Shown piece by piece: positions 1-10,400 of a stretch of 52,695 bases of DNA. The stretch is taken from contig CAMHHL010000008.1 of the NCBI GenBank assembly GCA_946184925.1, forward strand, positions 1-52,695, given 5' to 3'. A model generated the notes under the pieces. That model saw only the letters and a program-made list of their open reading frames with translations. It had not been told where the DNA came from and made no database searches. Position 1 is the first letter of the stretch. Each line of letters opens with the position of its first letter. This DNA is from an uncultured Clostridia bacterium (GTDB lineage: Bacteria; Bacillota; Clostridia; Oscillospirales; Acutalibacteraceae). Position numbers and translations under genes: made by a program.

Positions 1-6
1 TAATAT

Positions 7-44
7 AAGCCATGTTTCAACTTCCGCCGAAACATGGCTTTTTC
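7..44 (+). terminator. Rho-independent terminator-like hairpin
   Basis: Perfect arms aagccatgttt (7-17) / aaacatggctt (30-40) followed by T-run ttttt. Confidence 0.7.
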
Positions 45-53
45 TACAGACTG

Positions 54-87
54 AGACATAGCCAAACGGCTATGTCTGTTTCTTTTT
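54..87 (+). terminator. Second terminator-like hairpin
   Basis: Arms agacatagcc (54-63) / ggctatgtct (68-77), loop aaac, then gtttcttttt. Confidence 0.6.
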
Positions 88-156
88 GATAAAAGACAAG
101 AGATTCGAAACCTCGTCGTCGCTGAATCTGTTCATCTGCGATTAAGGTATTTATCG

Positions 157-241
157 CGTGATGAACGCCTTCGCTCCTCCTCTTCCCAAAAAAGACAAGT
201 CTTTTTTGGGAGCCCTTTTTTGGGAGGAGCGTTGATGCACG
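157..241. repeat. Imperfect inverted repeat with nested hairpins
   Basis: cccaaaaaagac (185-196) / gtcttttttggg (199-210) perfect; outer cgctcctcc (172-180) / ggaggagcg (223-231); cgtgatgaacg vs cgttgatgcacg at the ends. Confidence 0.55.
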
Positions 242-352
242 TTTCTGCGAGTAATGGTACCCAACAAGCGGCGCAGAACATTTCTCAAAGTACATAGATA
301 TTGAAAAAACTGCCACGATAATCGCGGCAGTTTTTCGTTTGTAGAATTATAA

Positions 353-2011
353 TTATCTCCCGAAGCCATCGAACGGATCAAAGGAGAATTCATCTTCGCT
401 CTCCTGATTGCTTTTACTGTCGGAAGAGAAGGTGTCCTTGTATTCCTCAAGCTTCATCGAAATCGTACCCTTCCTGCCGCTTCTTGTTACGGAGAAGGTT
501 GCGGTATCGCCTACCTTGAGCTTGTTGATGATGCTCTTGACATCCTTTGTGGATTCAACGGTCTCGCCGTTAATCTTGGTGATGATGTCACCGGCAGAGA
601 ATCCGGCTTCGTCAGCGTTGCTTCCGCGGTTAACTCCGGTTACATAAACGCCAGTGTCGCTTACTCCGTACATCCAGAGCTGAGCAGTTGAGGTGATGTC
701 CGTGAGCGACATACCGAGGTCAATCTGTCCCTTGACGTAGCCATACTCCTTGAGATCGGAGAGAACGTCCTGAACATCATTGATCGGAATAGCGAAGCCG
801 ATGCCCTCCGCCTCGCTCTCACTTGACTTGGCATTGACGATTCCGACGAGCTCGCCGTTGCCGTTAAAGAGACCGCCGCCGGAGTTGCCGGGGCTAATCT
901 CGGCGTTTGTCTGGAGAAGGTTCATGGTCACATCGTCGATTGTTACCTCGCGGTCAAGAGCGGAAACAATTCCGTCGGTAACGCTGCCGCCGAGCTGTCC
1001 GAGAGGATTGCCGATTACGACTGAATAATCGCCTACGGAAAGCTTTGATGAGTCACCGAAGGTCGCTGCGGTGAGCTGCTCCTTGGGTTTAATCTTTAGA
1101 AGAGCAATGTCACCGTCGGAATAAACTCCGACAACCTCAACATTGGTGTACTCGGTCTGATTTTTGAGCGTTACTGTAATGTTTGAAGCGCCCTCGATAA
1201 CGTGGTAGTTGGTAATGATGTAGCCATCGGTTGAGATAATAACGCCGGAACCTGCACCCTGCTGAATGTAGGACTGGTTGAAGGTGCCGGTTTTTACGGC
1301 TTCTGTTGTAATCTCAACTACAGAATCGGCAACCTTGTTGACTATTTCGGTGGTTGAAAGTGCCGAACCGTCAGCGTGGTAATCCGGGCTTTCTCCGTCT
1401 GACTTGGAGACAACGAGAGCTCCTGACTTTGATGTTGTTGTGTTTGCTGATGAAAGCTTTCCTGCCAGGAGACCGCCGCCTACGCCGAGAGCAGCCGAGG
1501 CTATCATACAAACCGCGATAACCGCGGCGATGGTTGAGCGTGTTACGGGTTTCTTTTCCTTCTTGGTAGTTTTTTTAGCGGTTCGAGCGTTGTAGCTGTC
1601 GCCGTAGGAAGAATAGGAACCGTATGGGTTCTGTGAATTATAAGAGCTTGCGTAAGGATTCTGCTGATAAGAATTGGAATAAACGTTGTTTCCGTATTGG
1701 TTCTGTGATGTTGTATTCTGTTCATATGACGAGCGTGAATATGGTTGATTTGCGGAATACGAGGTTTGCTCGGTTGTCTGTGCATTTTCCTGCACCGAGT
1801 CTTCGAGCGGTTCAGCTTTGGGCTCAGACGGATTAACCGTGCCGTTGAAGGCGTCCTCGCCGTAACGGGCGTAGTTATCAGCCTGATTTTCGGCGGACGG
1901 TGTCTCGCTGTAATATTCCTCCGGAGACGGAGCCTGCTGAGCATCCGGACGATAGGAATCGTTGCCGCCTGATGTAAAATCGCTTTCGTAAGGATTGTAA
2001 TGGTTATTCAT
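353..2011 (-). CDS. Membrane-anchored HtrA/DegP-like S1C serine protease with C-terminal PDZ domain and low-complexity N-terminus
   Basis: Triad context TNYHVI / DGDIALLKI / SPGNSGGGLF; PDZ AGFSAGDIITKINGETV; one TM segment; start set at MNNHYNPYES behind RBS GGAGGT. Confidence 0.92.
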   Translation of the reverse strand: MNNHYNPYESDFTSGGNDSYRPDAQQAPSPEEYYSETPSAENQADNYARYGEDAFNGTVNPSEPKAEPLEDSVQENAQTTEQTSYSANQPYSRSSYEQNTTSQNQYGNNVYSNSYQQNPYASSYNSQNPYGSYSSYGDSYNARTAKKTTKKEKKPVTRSTIAAVIAVCMIASAALGVGGGLLAGKLSSANTTTSKSGALVVSKSDGESPDYHADGSALSTTEIVNKVADSVVEITTEAVKTGTFNQSYIQQGAGSGVIISTDGYIITNYHVIEGASNITVTLKNQTEYTNVEVVGVYSDGDIALLKIKPKEQLTAATFGDSSKLSVGDYSVVIGNPLGQLGGSVTDGIVSALDREVTIDDVTMNLLQTNAEISPGNSGGGLFNGNGELVGIVNAKSSESEAEGIGFAIPINDVQDVLSDLKEYGYVKGQIDLGMSLTDITSTAQLWMYGVSDTGVYVTGVNRGSNADEAGFSAGDIITKINGETVESTKDVKSIINKLKVGDTATFSVTRSGRKGTISMKLEEYKDTFSSDSKSNQESEDEFSFDPFDGFGR

Positions 2012-2210
2012 AATGTTACCTCCAAACTTTTGATTTGATGATGTAATAATATTCCCCGAAAGTGAAAACTGTATGAAATAATACTGAAACAAATATGAAT
2101 AATGAGAAAAAAGTGAGAGAATTTAGTAAGCTCAATTAAACTTTGTCCGATTCGGGAATTCTGCATATTATGAGATGAAGGAAACTTCAAATTCGAATAA
2201 GGAGACCTAT

Positions 2211-2414
2211 ATGGATATTGTTTTATCAGCTATGAAGGATTACGGAGTCTCTCCCCTGCCCTCTGAAACGGCAGTGGCGATGGCTTATGTTCCGTTCCAA
2301 CAGCTCGGCTCAAAACTCTACTCTCCTGCGCAGGCGCTTGAGTCAGGCACGGTGTATCCGATTTTAGACAAGCCGTTTTTTGGCAAGAAATGCTCGGGAG
2401 GAAAAGATGACTGA
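2211..2414 (+). CDS. cotJA: Spore coat associated protein CotJA
   Basis: MDIVLSAMKDYG..AMAYVPFQQLGSKLYSPAQALESGTVYPILDKPF is CotJA-like; RBS aaggag; directly upstream of cotJB/cotJC. Confidence 0.88.
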   Translation: MDIVLSAMKDYGVSPLPSETAVAMAYVPFQQLGSKLYSPAQALESGTVYPILDKPFFGKKCSGGKDD

Positions 2415-2658
2415 GAGAGAAATAATGTGCAAAAAGCTGTCGTCATATCAGTTCGCGGTTGACGACATGCAGCTTTACCTCGACACTCACCCCTACGACG
2501 CGGATACAGTTGACAAAATGAATGACCTCAAAGCAAAGCTCGAAAGTGTACGCGTTGAATTCGAGAAAAAATACGGTCCGCTGACCGCCGACGCGAACAG
2601 CAAAAACCGCTGGAGCTGGGTCAAGGCACCATGGCCTTGGGAAACGGAGGATGACTGA
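2407..2658 (+). CDS. cotJB: Spore coat protein CotJB
   Basis: FAVDDMQLYLDTHPYDADTVDKMNDL...W.W...PWPWE pattern; overlaps the end of cotJA. Confidence 0.88.
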   Translation: MTEREIMCKKLSSYQFAVDDMQLYLDTHPYDADTVDKMNDLKAKLESVRVEFEKKYGPLTADANSKNRWSWVKAPWPWETEDD

Positions 2659-3284
2659 TGTTTGTATATGAAAAAAAGCTGCAATACCCGGTAAACATCA
2701 AAACGCCGAACCTAAAGCTTGCAAAAATCATAGCTAGCCAGTACGGAGGTCCCGACGGCGAATTGGGCGCGTCGCTCCGCTATCTGAGCCAGCGCTTCAC
2801 AATGCCGCTCCCCGAGCTAAAAGCAACGCTGACGGATATCGGTACCGAGGAGCTCGGACATCTCGAGATGATTGGCGCGATACTCTATCAGCTAACAAAG
2901 GGAGTTGACCGCAAGGAAATCGAGGCGGCAGGTTTTGAAAGCTACTTTGTTGACCACACAACAGGCGTGTACCCTGCATCCGCTGCCGGTGTTCCGTTCA
3001 CCGCGGCGTATATACAGTCTAAAGGCGATCCGATTACAGACCTTCACGAAAACCTTGCCGCAGAGCAGAAAGCGCGGACGACCTACGACAACATTCTCAG
3101 GTTTGCGGACGACCCCGATGTCAAGGACGCGATACGCTTCCTCAGACAGCGCGAGGTGGTACACTATCAGCGCTTTGGCGAGAACCTCAGAATCCTCACC
3201 GACAAGCTCGACGAAAAGAACTTCTATGCCTTCAACCCGAGCTTTGACAAGAAATGCTTTAAGAATCAGATGAAAAAGAAATAA
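2658..3284 (+). CDS. cotJC: Manganese catalase family spore coat protein CotJC
   Basis: EELGHLEMIGAI and REVVHYQRFGE metal-ligand motifs; TGATG overlap with cotJB. Confidence 0.92.
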   Translation: MFVYEKKLQYPVNIKTPNLKLAKIIASQYGGPDGELGASLRYLSQRFTMPLPELKATLTDIGTEELGHLEMIGAILYQLTKGVDRKEIEAAGFESYFVDHTTGVYPASAAGVPFTAAYIQSKGDPITDLHENLAAEQKARTTYDNILRFADDPDVKDAIRFLRQREVVHYQRFGENLRILTDKLDEKNFYAFNPSFDKKCFKNQMKKK

Positions 3285-3298
3285 TTCTCAAGAAGAAA

Positions 3299-3340
3299 AA
3301 TCTCCGTCCTCGGAAAACCAAGGGCGGAGATAAATTTATA
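3299..3340. terminator. Hairpin between convergent cotJC and acetolactate decarboxylase genes
   Basis: atctccgtcct / agggcggagat arms (G-U tolerant) between convergent stops. Confidence 0.55.
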
Positions 3341-3350
3341 TTATTGATAA

Positions 3351-4079
3351 TCAGCCTTTGCCCTGTTCTACTTCTTCTATTTCGTCCTGTGACGCTTCTT
3401 TGAGTGAATATGTATCAAAAGCGGCTTCTCTCGGCAACTGTATTTCAATTTTGTCCATTTTTTGAAGGAGACATTCTCCGGAGCTCATTTTTACCTTGAA
3501 TACGTGACCGCCGAACTTCCTGTCCTCGGAAAGAAAGTGCATATGCCAGCCCGAGGCGTTTATGCCGTCCATATAATCGGGATAATATACGCACACAAGT
3601 GTTCCCTGAATACCTTCAAAGCAAAAATCCTTCTGTGTTTTCGAGAGGATATCCTTCAAAGAAACATGCTGTGAGCGATACGGCGCTCCGGCACGGGCGT
3701 GTATTGAGTCGAAAAATCCGTCAATGCGAGCTATATGAATGCTGTTCAGTCCGAAGTCCTCTTCTATACGCAAGGTCAGTTCCAGTTTTATGGCGTCAAT
3801 ATCCGGCATGGCGTCAAATTTTATCTTCCTGCCGCTCTTCACCGAGCCTGCAACCGCAAACGGAACGCCTGCCGAATCATCGGAACGAACAATGCTGCCA
3901 TCCTGCTTTGCCTGGTAGCATATGTCGTCAAGGATAATCATCTCGCCGTCTACACTTTCAAAAGTTCCAAGTCCCGTATCACCGTGCTCCAAAAGCTCCT
4001 GAACGGTCACAACCGGTCTTGTATATCCGAGTGCCAAAGCCTGCAATGTGGAGACCTGATATATTTTGTTTGATTTCAT
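3351..4079 (-). CDS. Alpha-acetolactate decarboxylase, no signal peptide (cytoplasmic form)
   Basis: ALDC motifs HGDTGLGTFESVDGEMIILD, YRSQHVSLK, GWHMHFLSEDRKFGGHVF. Confidence 0.9.
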   Translation of the reverse strand: MKSNKIYQVSTLQALALGYTRPVVTVQELLEHGDTGLGTFESVDGEMIILDDICYQAKQDGSIVRSDDSAGVPFAVAGSVKSGRKIKFDAMPDIDAIKLELTLRIEEDFGLNSIHIARIDGFFDSIHARAGAPYRSQHVSLKDILSKTQKDFCFEGIQGTLVCVYYPDYMDGINASGWHMHFLSEDRKFGGHVFKVKMSSGECLLQKMDKIEIQLPREAAFDTYSLKEASQDEIEEVEQGKG

Positions 4080-4203
4080 ATGAGTTCCTCCTTTAGTTGT
4101 TATCTCAAATGTCTATGATACTGATATAATAGCATAACGAATAATGATGTTCAAGAAAAATCAGAAGATATTTAATATACTTTTCTATTATAATAGGACA
4201 AAA

Positions 4204-4233
4204 AATCTCCGCCACTGAAATGGAGCGGAGATT
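4204..4233 (-). terminator. Rho-independent terminator downstream of small peptide gene
   Basis: aatctccgc / gcggagatt arms, T-run on the minus strand (ggagattttttg). Confidence 0.75.
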
Positions 4234-4238
4234 ATCTG

Positions 4239-4400
4239 TTATAAAATGTTCCTAAGCGAAGTTATGTCATTCCGTCCGTTGCCTTTATTGCCCGAAACAA
4301 CATTGTCAAAGCTATTGGGATCAACGCCGGAAGAGCAGAGAACGTCTTGCTTTTCGAGCTCTTCGATTTTGATTTCAGGCGCGGTGTAAATTATTCTCAT
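4239..4400 (-). CDS. Small acidic peptide (53 aa), YxxPEIxIEELExxDVLxSSG type, unknown function
   Basis: ATG behind GAGGTGAACAAT, 16 nt downstream of the giant-protein stop, followed by a terminator. Confidence 0.7.
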   Translation of the reverse strand: MRIIYTAPEIKIEELEKQDVLCSSGVDPNSFDNVVSGNKGNGRNDITSLRNIL

Positions 4401-4416
4401 ATTGTTCACCTCGTTA

Positions 4417-7400
4417 TCAGTTTCCGGAGAATGCGGCAAGCTTTCCGTAGCTTGTGCAGCAGCCTCTGTAATTGTTTTTGCCGGCGTCTGTATAGCGCGC
4501 GTAATACCTTATACCGTCGATTTCCACATAGAAACGAACAGCAATACCCTGATCATCGGGAATATCGGTTATCGCAAGCGTAACGTACTTGTAGCTTGTA
4601 GACAGGCTGTCGTTATCGCCGTAGCTCTTATCGCCGGTGATGTTGTTAGTTGTTCCTTTGCAGGAGATTGACTTGATGTTGTCGTCGTTCCTATCAATCA
4701 ATGTTTGCATTATATCAAAGCCGCCCGCGTCGTTAAAGGCTCCGGTGCTGTTCTTAGAGTTCTTTGCGACCTCAAAGCCGTAGTCGTCCGCATCAAGGAG
4801 CCTTGATGACAGCTCGGCAATAAAGCGCAAGCCTGTTCCCTCTGTATCGGTTTTTATGAGTTCCTTCTTTTGGACGCCGAGGAGCCTGCCCTCGGTATAA
4901 ACGAGCTCACCGGGCAAATCGAAACGGTTCCCGTCCTCAGAGAGAGCGGTTGCGGCGTTAATCTCGGGAATATAGCCATTGTCCAAAGGATTCGGAAGGG
5001 CAACAACATCGGTATATTCAGTGCCGTTAAATGTTGCCTTTGCCGTGAACTCGGGCGCTCCCTCAACATATTTTGAGGTCACATTCGCAGCTGTCTTCTC
5101 CTCGTAATCACATCGGGAATCAGTACATGTAAAAACGGCGTTTGCAGAGCGGTAGTTATCCGCCCACTCCCATTGGGCGTCGTCGTGCAGGTGGGCGTCG
5201 GTGAAGATATAGTTAATCTTCTTCTCCCATAAGTTACTTCCCGAGAAGGTTGTTATGTGTTTGAGCCGTGCGGTAACGTTCATATGGTTGAACATACCTG
5301 CGCCGGTAGTAATCTTCCCCGGATAATCAAGAGTAATGTCGAGCGTATAGCCGCCCGGGCTGTTAGCCCATGAGAAAGCATATTTACCGATTTTACTGAG
5401 ATTTGAGGTATCGCCCTGAACTTTCTTGACCCACATGGTGTAGAATGAGTAGGGCTTAATCTCAATTATGTTCTCGTTGAGTATCAAGTCAAATTGCGGC
5501 TTGGAACCGTCACCGACAACAAATACATCATAATCGTTGCCGCTGCCGAGCGAAGTGACCGGCTTGCCTTTGAAGGTTTTGGGGATAACGAGTTCCGTAA
5601 GATTATCCGTAGGTCCTGTATAGTGTGTGATTTGATAAGAAGTGCCCATATCCTCAAAGTCAAAGTATGAGACATCAACGTTATCAAGGGATTTATTTCC
5701 CGTTACACCGTTCTCAACTGCATAATAGAAGCCGTCATATTCGCAGTATTCAACGTTGCCGAGGTGATACACGCCGTTTTCGTCGATATACGGTTCCTTT
5801 GCCGGAACAATCGGAATGAACTCAGCGTATACGGTTACGGCAGTGTCGGGCATAATCAAATTGCCGTCGAGAATATTGGCGGAAACGCCCCCCTCGTCAT
5901 CCTCAGCGTAAATGTTAAAGAGCGCATATCCCTCAGCGGGTGTAATTGTCAGCGGAACCTCTTCATTAAACTTTCCGGTTTCAGCTCCGGAAACAGTACC
6001 GTTTCCGGTTATATCATATGTTATGTGTAAATCCTTTTTCTTAAATATTGCCTTTACGGTAACGTCGGAGAGAGGCATGGTGAATGAGGTGTTCTCATAT
6101 ACGGTAACGTCGTCGCCGTTGCTTCGTGTAACCTTCAAACAATCAAGCTCATATCCGGTCGCCGGAGTTACGGCAGGAGTAATATCATCTAAGTAATTTG
6201 CGGAACAAACACCGCTTACCCAGCCGCCTGCTGTGCTCTCGTAATTTATGTTATATTCCATTGCGTCAAACTCAACATATACATAAGCAAGTTTTGCCGG
6301 CATAATAAACTTGTTGTCGGTTACTTCAACAGGCGTACCGTTTTCGCCTCCGGCAGTTACTTTAAATGTCTTGAGCTTATATCCGGTGTCTGGTCTGATG
6401 GTAATTGTAACAGTCTCACCCTCATACGCGGTGGATTTATCGGACTCTACCGAACCATGTTGATCGTAGACTACACGAACCTCAGAGCTTACCTTGTTCT
6501 TTACTTGTTCATCTGTATATGTATTACCTTCAAACTCAGCAATTGCGGTGTAGACTGTCTTTTCTCTACTATCATTTACTGAAACAGTCGCGTCAACTGT
6601 TTCCTCGTGCCTACAGCGCTCATCATCGCAGGTGAACTTGGCTTTAGCCGAGCTGTAATCAGGCTCCCATGTCCACTCCGGCTTGTCAATGATATGACTG
6701 TCGGTGAAGACGTATTCAATCGACCTTTGGCTGAAAGTTGTTCTGCTGAGCTTTGTGGAGTGTTTCAACCGAGCGGTGATATCCATATGATTGAAGATTT
6801 CACTTCCGGCGATGATGATTCCGTCGTAATCAAGCTTGATGTCGAGGGTATAACCGCCGGGGCTGTTCGCCCATGAGAAGGCGTAACTACCGATTTTATT
6901 GAGCCCGGAGGTATCGCCCTTGACCTTTGTGACCCACATTGTATAGAAGGCGTAGCCCTTTATCTCACTTATGTTCTCATTGAGCTTGAGCTCGAACTGA
7001 GTTTTCAGCTTGTCGGTATAGTCGATAATCGGTTTCGAATCATCGTTACCGAGTACTGTAACCTTCTTGCCGTTGAAGGTCTTGGGGATAACAAGCTCTG
7101 TGAGAGTATCCGTGGGACCTGTGTAGTAGTTAATCTGATACTCGGCGTCGTCGTTAATGAGCTCAAAGTCGAAGTACGATACATACATCTCTTCTTCGGT
7201 GAGCTCGGCACCTAAGCTGCCGTCATCGTTGACGGCATAGTATTTGCCGTTCGTCTCATAATGCTCAACCGTACCTAATATATACTCACCGTCGGAATTG
7301 ATGAAGGGCTCGCTTGCGGGAATAAGAGTTGCAAAATCAACATTTACCGTAACATTGCACGCCGGCATTTTGAAGCTGTCGCCATCGACATTCACCTCAA

Positions 7401-10400
7401 GTGACGAATCACTTGGAACGGCGGTGATTGACTTGACCGCGTATCCCTCGTTTGGGATAACGTTTACATGAATCTTTGTGCCCGGAGCAGCCGGGTTTTC
7501 GCTGAACTCCATATCACCGTGTATGCAGGAGCCCTTGGAGATTTTCCAGCGGATACGAACTGTATGGTCGTCTGTGTAAGTGACTTTTTTGAATCTTACC
7601 GTTGCAGTTGAACACCTGTACTCGCCCTCGTCCGTATATGTGACGTCGGCATTAAGAGTCACGTTATAGGCGGAGTCGCTCAGGCACCTGAAGAAAGCCT
7701 CTGCCTTTGTGCCGTCATCCGACCATGTCCATTGCGGATTATTGCTGTATTTCAGATTGGTTGCAGGTACAAGGGTTGAGCCGGAAGCCTCGGCTATCTG
7801 AGCTTCGTTCAGCTGACCGGGGTTGAAAACCTTTCTGTCATTATCCTGAATCTGGAGCGGCTTTCCCTCCGTGATAATAACCTCCGGTCTGTTGCTGTCG
7901 CTGTAGCGTGAGAAATCTCCGGAACGGAAGGTGTCGTTCCATCTTGTCCAGCCGAGCTCTACCCGATTTGCACGCAGATGTTCCGTCTCAAAATTACCGC
8001 CGACAAAGTTAATATTATTCTTCGCCCAAACACGTGCGGCCTTTATTACGCCTCCGTACTGGGTAAAGTTGTAGAACTCGCCCAAAGTGTTTGGTCTCTC
8101 GACGTTCAGAAGGTCGATTGTACCGGTCTGTTCCTTCTGACCGTAGATGGCAAAATTATATTCGCGAGAACCGAAATTCATAAAATTGGCATTGGTGTTT
8201 GACCATGTTACACCGTCCGCAAGAATAAGATTAACGTCGCCGAGTATCAAATAGCGGATACTTTCCGTGTCCCCGGCAATTGAGTCGTAATCTATAACAT
8301 ACCATCCCGATTGCAGATTACAATCCGTTTTGGGCAGTCTTCTTGCGATAACAGTCTGCTGAATTCCCTCCTTGTCAATATAATTTGTTTCAACGTCTTC
8401 AAAATACACCGCGGTGTATGTTTCTTCCGAGACGTTCCTTTCCTCTCCGGGTTTTATAAAACTGCTGCTGCCGTTCGTCCAGTAATACATAGTGTAGCCG
8501 TCGGGGATGTTCTCGGGCTCCGGCATAACAAACCTGGAAAATCTCGGCTTTTCAATTGTTCTTGTTACCTCGCCGCTGTTGTTCCTTTCAACAAATGTAA
8601 TTGTAACCATCTCAGCAGAAGCGCCGCACTCAATGCATTTGTTGTCCGAGCCCCAGTGATGCTCCGAATAGTCAAAAGACGCTCCGCAATCCTTGCAGTA
8701 TTTAACGTGATACCATTCTGTCTCAGCGCACCAAACAGCGTTTTTGTGGTCACACGAATGAATGAGGGCGTATTTATTATTACAGCATGCGTTATAGCTG
8801 CTCGGTGAACTGAATCTGTTATATTCCGACGTATTGTCCTTGTCGGAGCCGGCGCTTACTATATAATTATTTGAGAAATAGATTGAGCCGTTGGACGGAT
8901 AATCCCCGGTTAACCCCGCCCCGAACGTATTGTAGTCGCCGTGACCTATGGCTACGCTATTGCCGTCGGAGCCGGCAATGGCTTCCACGCGGCTGTCTCC
9001 GTGTATTTCGATGGAGCTTAAGCCCTTGTTCTCGCCACCGCCTATGCCGGCGCCGTATTCTTTTCCCTGTGCGGTTACGTCGGAATTATCTATTACTATT
9101 TTTCCGCCCTTGCCGTCTTCTCCGCCGCCAATTCCGGCGCCGTCAACACCACCATAGGCTTTTACAACAGAATGGTTTTTTATGGTGATTGTTCCCTCGC
9201 AGTCGCCGTCGTCTCCGCCGCCGATACCGGCTCCGTAAGCGCCGCCCGTGGCGGTTACGGTAGAGTTATCAATGGTTATGTTGCCTGCATCTCCGCTCTC
9301 GCCCGAGCCGATTCCCGAGCCGTCTGTTTTGGTGTCGGCTGTGACTGTGGAATTTTTTATTATGATTGTACCGCTGTCAACTTCGTCACCGCCGCCGATT
9401 CCGGCTGCATACTCACCGCCGTGAGCTACAACTGTAGAGTCGGTTATAGTGATGTCGCACGTTTCGTCAACCTCGTTACCCGAGCCGATAGCCGCGGCGT
9501 CGGTTCCGGAGTTCGCTGTGACATTTGCTCCGTTTTTGATTATAATCTTTCCGCCGCCTTTGCCGTCGTCGCCCGAGCCGATAGCCGCGGAATAGGAACC
9601 GCTTTCGGCGTTTACTGTGCTGCCGTCAATCGTGATTGTTCCTGCGCGTCCTTTGTAGCCGCCGCCGATTCCGCAGCCTGAATCCTCGCCGCCGAACAGC
9701 TCAACGAGGCCTTTGATAAAGAGCATAGCGGTTGCATAGTACTTGTGAGCGTCGGAGTAAAAATTAGTATTATTTATTCCCGCATTCATCGCGTCAGACC
9801 ACGCCTGACCGTCCTTGTAGGTTTCGGAGGTTGCTTTAACCTTTGTATTTGAACCCGATATGTTAACGGTTCCGTTGTCGCCCTCGCAGCCGCCGCCGAT
9901 TCCGGCGCCGCCCATTGTAGCATTTGCGACAACATTGCCGCCCGTGATATTGATTACGGTTGCGTTACCTTCGTCTCCGCCGCCGATTCCGGCGCCCTCG
10001 GCTCCTGTAGCGAATACGGTACCGCCCGAGATGGTAATCGCGCCTCTCTGGTTTCCGAGCATACCTCCGCCTATTCCGGCGCCGCTGTCGTAGTCAGGTT
10101 CACCTACAGACATAGCGTTGACCGTACCGCCGTAGATATTAATCGGTCCGTTATATCCCAAATCATTACCACCGCCTATTCCGGCGCCCGTCCGTGAATA
10201 AGCCGTAACATCACCGCCGTATATCGCAATCGCGGCATCGCTGTTGAAAACATAGTCCGAGCGTCCCCTGCCTCCGGTTCCGATTCCTGCGCCTCCGTTT
10301 CCTTTGGCATAAACCTTACCGCCGAAGATGCGGACGCCTTCTCCGCTTTTATTACATGACACGGGAGCATTGTAGCCGCCGCCAATGGCCGCTGCGCGGA

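Noticed and set aside
90-130. tRNA-like T-arm (ggtttcgaatctc on minus strand)
   Set aside because: No matching acceptor, D or anticodon arms could be assembled.
44-450. Overlapping minus ORFs of 90 and 99 aa at the left edge
   Set aside because: They read through hairpins and terminators, have no recognisable domain, and overlap the HtrA end.
874-905. HtrA active site GNSGGG instead of GNSGGP as inactivation
   Set aside because: Ser and oxyanion glycines are retained; the substitution is after the catalytic motif.
8311-10093. Long + strand ORFs (8311, 9172, 9860 and others) opposite the giant gene
   Set aside because: Antisense frames opened by repeat composition; no RBS or family motifs, and the minus frame has signal peptide and domains.
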